From contig CAADRB010000022.1 of the NCBI GenBank assembly GCA_900708905.1, positions 607,691 to 671,690 on the forward strand: DNA of 64,000 bases, written 5' to 3'. Under the pieces are notes generated by a model. It did no database searches, was not told the DNA's origin, and worked only from the letters and a program-made list of their open reading frames with translations. Origin of the DNA: Hymenolepis diminuta (lineage: Eukaryota; Platyhelminthes; Cestoda; Cyclophyllidea; Hymenolepididae). A program made the translations under genes and the position numbers. The number at the start of each line of letters is the position of its first letter. Within the stretch, counting starts at the first letter, position 1. Positions 59,511 through 64,000 of the stretch are shown in pieces.

Positions 59511-59516
59511 TTTATT
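59511..59516 (-). terminator. Poly(A) signal AATAAA of LTN1
   Basis: Plus-strand TTTATT reads AATAAA on the minus strand, 108 bases beyond the LTN1 stop codon at 59624-59626. Confidence 0.55.
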
Positions 59517-59578
59517 GACAAAAGCAGAAGATCAATACAAAATATAGAGATTATTATTAGTATTACAGGTACAACAGC

Positions 59579-59599
59579 ACGAGAGAGAGAGAGAGAGGG
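59579..59599. repeat. (GA)n microsatellite
   Basis: A GA dinucleotide run lies in the 3' untranslated region of LTN1, between its stop and its poly(A) signal. Confidence 0.9.
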
Positions 59600-59623
59600 A
59601 AAGGGGGGAGTTGAAAGACCAAA

Positions 59624-62600
59624 TTAACTTCTCGTATTGTAGAAGAGGCTTCTGCAGAGAGGGCATGTGGGATTGTGACTGGTTTGAAAGTACCTATACA
59701 TGCAATTGCTGTGAAATTTCTTCTTGCACACACGACACTGCATTTTGGGGAAGGAAACGTCACGATCGTAAATTACTGAATAGCAAATTGGACACTCTTC
59801 AACGCCCTCAAACTTCTTTTTCAAGTTCCTTAACCATAAGCCTATTCCTTCCAGAATTGATCCGTTCTATAAAGAAAGGAACGAGAGGTAATGTCTTTAT
59901 TTTTAAGCACAAAGACTTTAAAGTAGAGCGAAATGGTGAATATTCTTACTAATTTTCGCACACGTATCTCCACGAATGGGAACAGATGTGCTTTGAAATA
60001 ACATCATAAACATTGGCGTAAAGCGCTGAATTATTTATTAAGCGGAATGCTTTGGCACTCTTATATTGGAACAATAAAAAAATAAGAGAAACACCGAATT
60101 TAAGCAGAGATTGGCTAAAATTATCCAATGCATGATCACCATTTCGTCTACAACTCAACCATATACCAATGCCCTTTTTGAATGTGTATTAAATAGATGA
60201 GCGAATACATTCAGAAGCATATCTACTTACCTATCTTTTTTTAAGAAAAGTTAATTAGAACTGAGTTCACCCTGAGTCGACTAGTGAGTTCAGTTAAGTT
60301 TAAAATGTTTTTTTTTTCTAGTCTCACCTACGTGCTCATGACTGTGAGAAAAGATGAATGAATCAGTTGGTAAGAACAACCATTCAACTGCATCAACTGT
60401 TCAACGTCTTGAACATCGCTGTCACAAACTCCTCCAGATACCCAGGGATTAAATCGTGACAAGTGAGCTTTGGAAAGTTTGAATATTAAAAAGTAAATAA
60501 TTTCCCTTCCAGAAATTAAATAAGACTCTTACTACCCTGACTTAATTATAGTATTTCCTATTTGATCATCCACGTTCAATTCTAAATGCAATGTGTCTAG
60601 ATGTTATCCCATGATTAAAACTTGTCAGTTCCGCTCACGTCGGTAGAACAATTAGGGATTACTATCAACGTATTGGAAAGAACACACGGTGCCTTCTCTT
60701 AGGTTCTTTACGAATTATGAGTTATTTAAACTCTGAATATTAAGCTTCTCTTTGTTCTACTTATGGCTCATCTCTACTAATAAATAAGGCCTTTTCCTAT
60801 TAGATGTATATTTAGTATCTGGGGTTTCAGATATCACGTGATAAGGCATGATAAATTGCCTTTGAGACACTACGATTTGAATAAGATCACTTCCTCCGTT
60901 GTCAAGTTCACCCCATTAATCTACCAATATTATTTGATCTAGATAAGACGTCTTCCCTCCGGGGTGTCTGGGCTTTCGCATGTAGTTCCGAAGACTTCAC
61001 AGTCTACTGTGCCTTATCAATGAAAGTATCCATGCAATATCCGCCTCTTTTCTATCTTTCTTGAAGAGAATGTCATAGAGATAAGGGATATAGTCATCAA
61101 GTTTCTTTACAACTACTAAGTTGCAGCAATTTTACTCATCTAACACCATAACCAATAAGCGATTGAATTCTTATACAAGCTAAAGACTGCTGAATAAGTA
61201 AAATAATCAATCAAACGAGGTTTCTGCATATTAAAATTCCACCTCAAACGGAATGATAATACAAATACTCCTAGTATCACAACATAGAAACTACGACCGA
61301 CTGACCTGATTATTGATAAAGACAGATAGAAGAACGATATAGGTCCGCCAATTTGACATGACAGTTCCAGTTCGACTCCCAGTTTCCACGTGAACGGGTG
61401 AAAGGGGAAAATTTTCCGGCAGAGTAATAATCATTTCGAGTGACTGATCCGATGAGAAGTGATAGGTAGTAGTGATCTGAAATATCAATATAAATCAAAA
61501 TCATCGCAATGTCTTAGTTATAATGAGTAGTGGTATGCGCCTGTACTCCAGCTATTTGGAGGCCAGGTGCCGGAAATTGTCGTGGCTAGGGTATAAACGG
61601 GGCCGCACGATGACTTTCACCATGCCCTGAGGACTTAAGGTACTGGTCCATCAACTCTGAACACAAGGAAAAGTTCTCAAAATCTATTAAGCTAAAAAAA
61701 GCCTTTGGCTCACCTCCTGTTTGTGCAATCTTATCAAAGTTATGTATACTAAAGCCGTCCTCGAATATAGTCAACTATACTAGAATGTCCTAAATATTCC
61801 AAAACGCCACACCAGGGACCCGAATGAAGTATTTATTATGGAGAGGAGCTTTTAGGCTCTTTTATATAACATTTCAATGCAACCTGTGAAGATTTAAAAG
61901 TCAGACTATTGAGTTCTTCTGGATTAGAAATAAAATTTAAACATCATGAATATGCAGATGGTCTATGGGATGATCACTTCATCGATTAGGCAAGCTGGAC
62001 AGGTGCTTCAAAGGCTTAAAACTATCATTTACAAAAATACGATTGAAATGACTTACAATAAAACAATGAAGATCTGGATCAATCACTTTCCTAAGTAGAC
62101 CAATCGAATAAACTCCTCAATCATCCTAAATTCAGTAAATAATAAAAATCTAGCCGATGATATTGCAAAACTAAATATCATGAAGGCCAAAATCTTCCGT
62201 TTGAAGAGCAAGAATAATGAAAATAAAGGAAAAATCTGAAGGAACCCCAATGTGAAAAAGCAATCGGCCTGATGATTATGGAACTTAGACGAAGTGGGGA
62301 TCTTCCGATTCCCCGACTCACACTTTTACTCCCTCTTAAAAGTGAACACACTCCCTTTTTGCGAACTTCCACCTATATGATAAAAGGTTGTAGAGCTCTT
62401 TCTTCGCTCAGCAATGGGAAATAAATCAAATAAATAATAGGGATTAGGGACACTACTTACCTCCCGAGAAAGCGGTCTACCTTTGATATCAATACTTCCA
62501 GCATCTGGTAGAGCGTCATTCAAGTAAGGCGCAGCTCCCAGACGTCGTTTAAACTCATTAGCCCGACGATCAATCACCTCCACTTCATCAATAATCAATC

Positions 62601-64000
62601 GATAGGAGAAGTGGGACCTCACAACCTGTTCCAGACGATTGGACAACTGTCGCGCCTGACCGGCTGTGAAGTTCTTTCCCACTTTTACACCACGCTGCAT
62701 CTCGGCATATAGAGACCGTATTAGAGCAGGTGACTCAGAGAGTAATCGCCTTAAAAGCCGCACTGCTAGATGTCTCAAATCATCGGGTAGTCGATGACCA
62801 GGTAGATGAACAAGTCCATCCAATGGAGCAAATACAAAATCAACTTCTCTGGTATTTGCTATATTGTTATTCAGCGCAGCGCGAGCAGAAGAAGTTAATA
62901 AGAGTCGCACATCAGGTTCGAGTCGACATGGAGTGTTTAACAGGCCCTGAATTTCTGCTTGTTTAGGTAAAAGAAGGCCCAGAGTTAGGATCATTCGGCA
63001 CACGTACTCAATCCAATCATCATCTGTAAGTAGAGCAGCTTGGAAACCAGCTCGACTCTGTTGAGAGGCTGCACTCAACAGACTGACAATTCCATCCCAA
63101 ACGAGAAGGTACGACAAAAGCCGTTGATGACCATCCATAATATCATCCCCAAGAAGTTCTTCCACGCTAAACATTCCCCGACCCCACTGAGAAACCGCAG
63201 TACCAGGGTCTCCGAGAATACCTTCTAATTCATCAGTTAGCTGGGTAGTTAGTGCGTTCACCCAAGTAGGAGGCAGATGAGGAATCAAAACATCACTCAT
63301 TCGTCGAATTGGTTGCAATGACCTTGAAGCAACTAATCGAGTCAGGAGAATATGACCCAATAACTGGCCAGACTGATAAGGCGAAGTTGTGATAAAACGG
63401 AGAGTTAAATCGAGGGCGTTTCGCATGAGAGGTGACATGAAGCACTCCATAGAAAAGAGGTTATACTTGACCATCGGAGAATGAAGGTTAGTGGAGGATA
63501 CGCGATTATCAAATAGATAGGCAACAACAATATCTGATTGTTGTTGAAGAACAGTGAGGAAGGTATCGACCGAACAAGTTGCCATAGCAGCACAAAGAGA
63601 TGTTAATTGTGGTGGAGTATCTTTCGAGACGGGAACCTTCTCACATCCATCTTCATAAAGACACATCTCCGTGGAAAGACAGATAAGTGAGCGGAATATT
63701 TCATGAGAAAAGTATTCTTGCCAATCCCTTTGAACATAAGCAGGAGGAGGAAGTCTTCTTAGAGCGTTTGGATCGTCGAATCGGAGTTCCTCATTATCAG
63801 CATCGGCAAAATCATCGTTGAACTGGTTCAAGTCTTCAGCAGGAACAACACTTCCATCGTCCTCACAATCATAGTCTTCAGCAAAATCAAAATCCGTTTC
63901 ATCCCATTCTTCACTGCTCATTTTTATCAACTCATCCACTGATGTCGCCGAAGCAGTTTCCTTTTTTATTAACGCAGAGGAAATGGTTGAATTGGTGCAG
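59624..64000 (-). CDS. LTN1: Listerin E3 ubiquitin ligase, C-terminal part (3 exons visible, continues past the window)
   Basis: Listerin is the RING E3 of ribosome-associated quality control. It ubiquitinates nascent chains stuck on 60S subunits. Minus-strand exons 62461-64000 (open to the edge), 61306-61476 and 59624-59866 all join in phase 0, giving about 650 C-terminal residues. Human LTN1 has about 1770. The first exon is HEAT-like helical sequence after an acidic stretch (SSEEWDETDFDFAEDYDCED). The second, ITTTYHFSSDQSLEMIITLP and then NWRTYIVLLS, matches the RWD-like region of human LTN1. The third, NGSILEGIGLW and then CPIC, CRVCKKKFHSNC and CPLC, is the terminal RING, with the C-C-C-C-H-C-C-C ligand order of listerin. 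No true ATG defines a start here. The GTG at 63937-63939 is internal. Confidence 0.93.
61520..61640 (+). other. Short 7SL/Alu-like stretch in an LTN1 intron
   Basis: The plus strand reads GTGGTATGCGCCTGTACTCC followed by AGCTATTTGGAGGCC, resembling the Alu-domain part of SRP RNA (GCGCGTGCCTGTAGTCCCAGC followed by TACTCGGGAGGC). Similarity fades after about 40 bases. It is antisense to LTN1, inside the intron 61477-62460. A fragment of an SRP RNA-derived sequence is possible, and so is chance. Confidence 0.25.
61960..62290. other. Probable retroelement remnant in an LTN1 intron
   Basis: Plus-strand words such as GATATTGCAAAACTAAATATCATGAAGGCC at 62158-62187 resemble the stretch GATTATGCTAAAAGACTTGATATCATGAAGGC at 26715-26746. 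Frames are broken by several stops. I could not name the element. Confidence 0.3.

Noticed and set aside
62326..62460. Coding sequence after residue SRE of the LTN1 exon
   Set aside because: A GTAAGT donor follows SRE and the next exon (ITTTYHF) continues the Listerin alignment in phase. The tail up to 62326 is intron.
63937..63939. Start codon of a 537-residue protein
   Set aside because: The codon is GTG and the frame continues open upstream to the window edge. The protein is an internal part of Listerin.
1..64000. CRISPR array, bacterial operon or phage module
   Set aside because: No regularly spaced identical repeats and no bacterial gene organisation. All supported genes are spliced and animal-like.

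Overview
The window looks like nuclear DNA of an invertebrate animal. It is AT-rich by eye, densely intron-bearing with GT-AG introns, and carries five animal-type genes among decayed Ty3/Gypsy, mariner and tRNA-derived SINE sequence. A parasitic flatworm, perhaps a tapeworm, is my best guess. That rests on general character and the repeat types, not on a database match.

Layout: (1) 1-529, a broken Gypsy-type gag fragment on the minus strand. (2) 2312-25993, plus strand, a 53BP1 (TP53BP1) homologue. I could join it into 39 exons with every intron phase consistent (4350 nt, 1449 residues): an SQ/TQ-rich N-terminus, a run of very small exons, tandem Tudor, a basic linker and tandem BRCT. (3) 25994-32702, intergenic, with a mariner element whose middle is an 877-base assembly gap. 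(4) 32703-38888, plus strand, a secreted trypsin-fold serine protease in 5 exons. (5) 40189-43688, minus strand, a YIPF1/2-type Golgi membrane protein in 7 exons. (6) 45792-56678, plus strand, a CIN85/CD2AP-type adaptor with two SH3 domains and a C-terminal coiled coil in 10 exons. (7) 59624-64000, minus strand, the C-terminal part of Listerin (LTN1), entering from beyond the right edge. YIPF and the SH3 adaptor are divergent. The SH3 adaptor and LTN1 are convergent.

The genes belong to unrelated processes: DNA double-strand-break signalling, secreted proteolysis, Golgi traffic, receptor endocytosis and cytoskeleton scaffolding, and ribosome-associated quality control. I see no operon-like logic.

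The most unusual feature is in the 53BP1 homologue. Exons 7-27 follow a repeating three-exon unit with intron phases 0-1, 1-2, 2-0 and nearly constant exon lengths (about 46, 55-58 and 40-74 nt). Some units still share sequence, such as a repeated SSSEY motif. This looks like internal amplification of a three-exon cassette in the disordered, kinase-target part of the protein. A second result is a SINE family of about 240 bp with at least eleven recognisable copies, most of them in introns.
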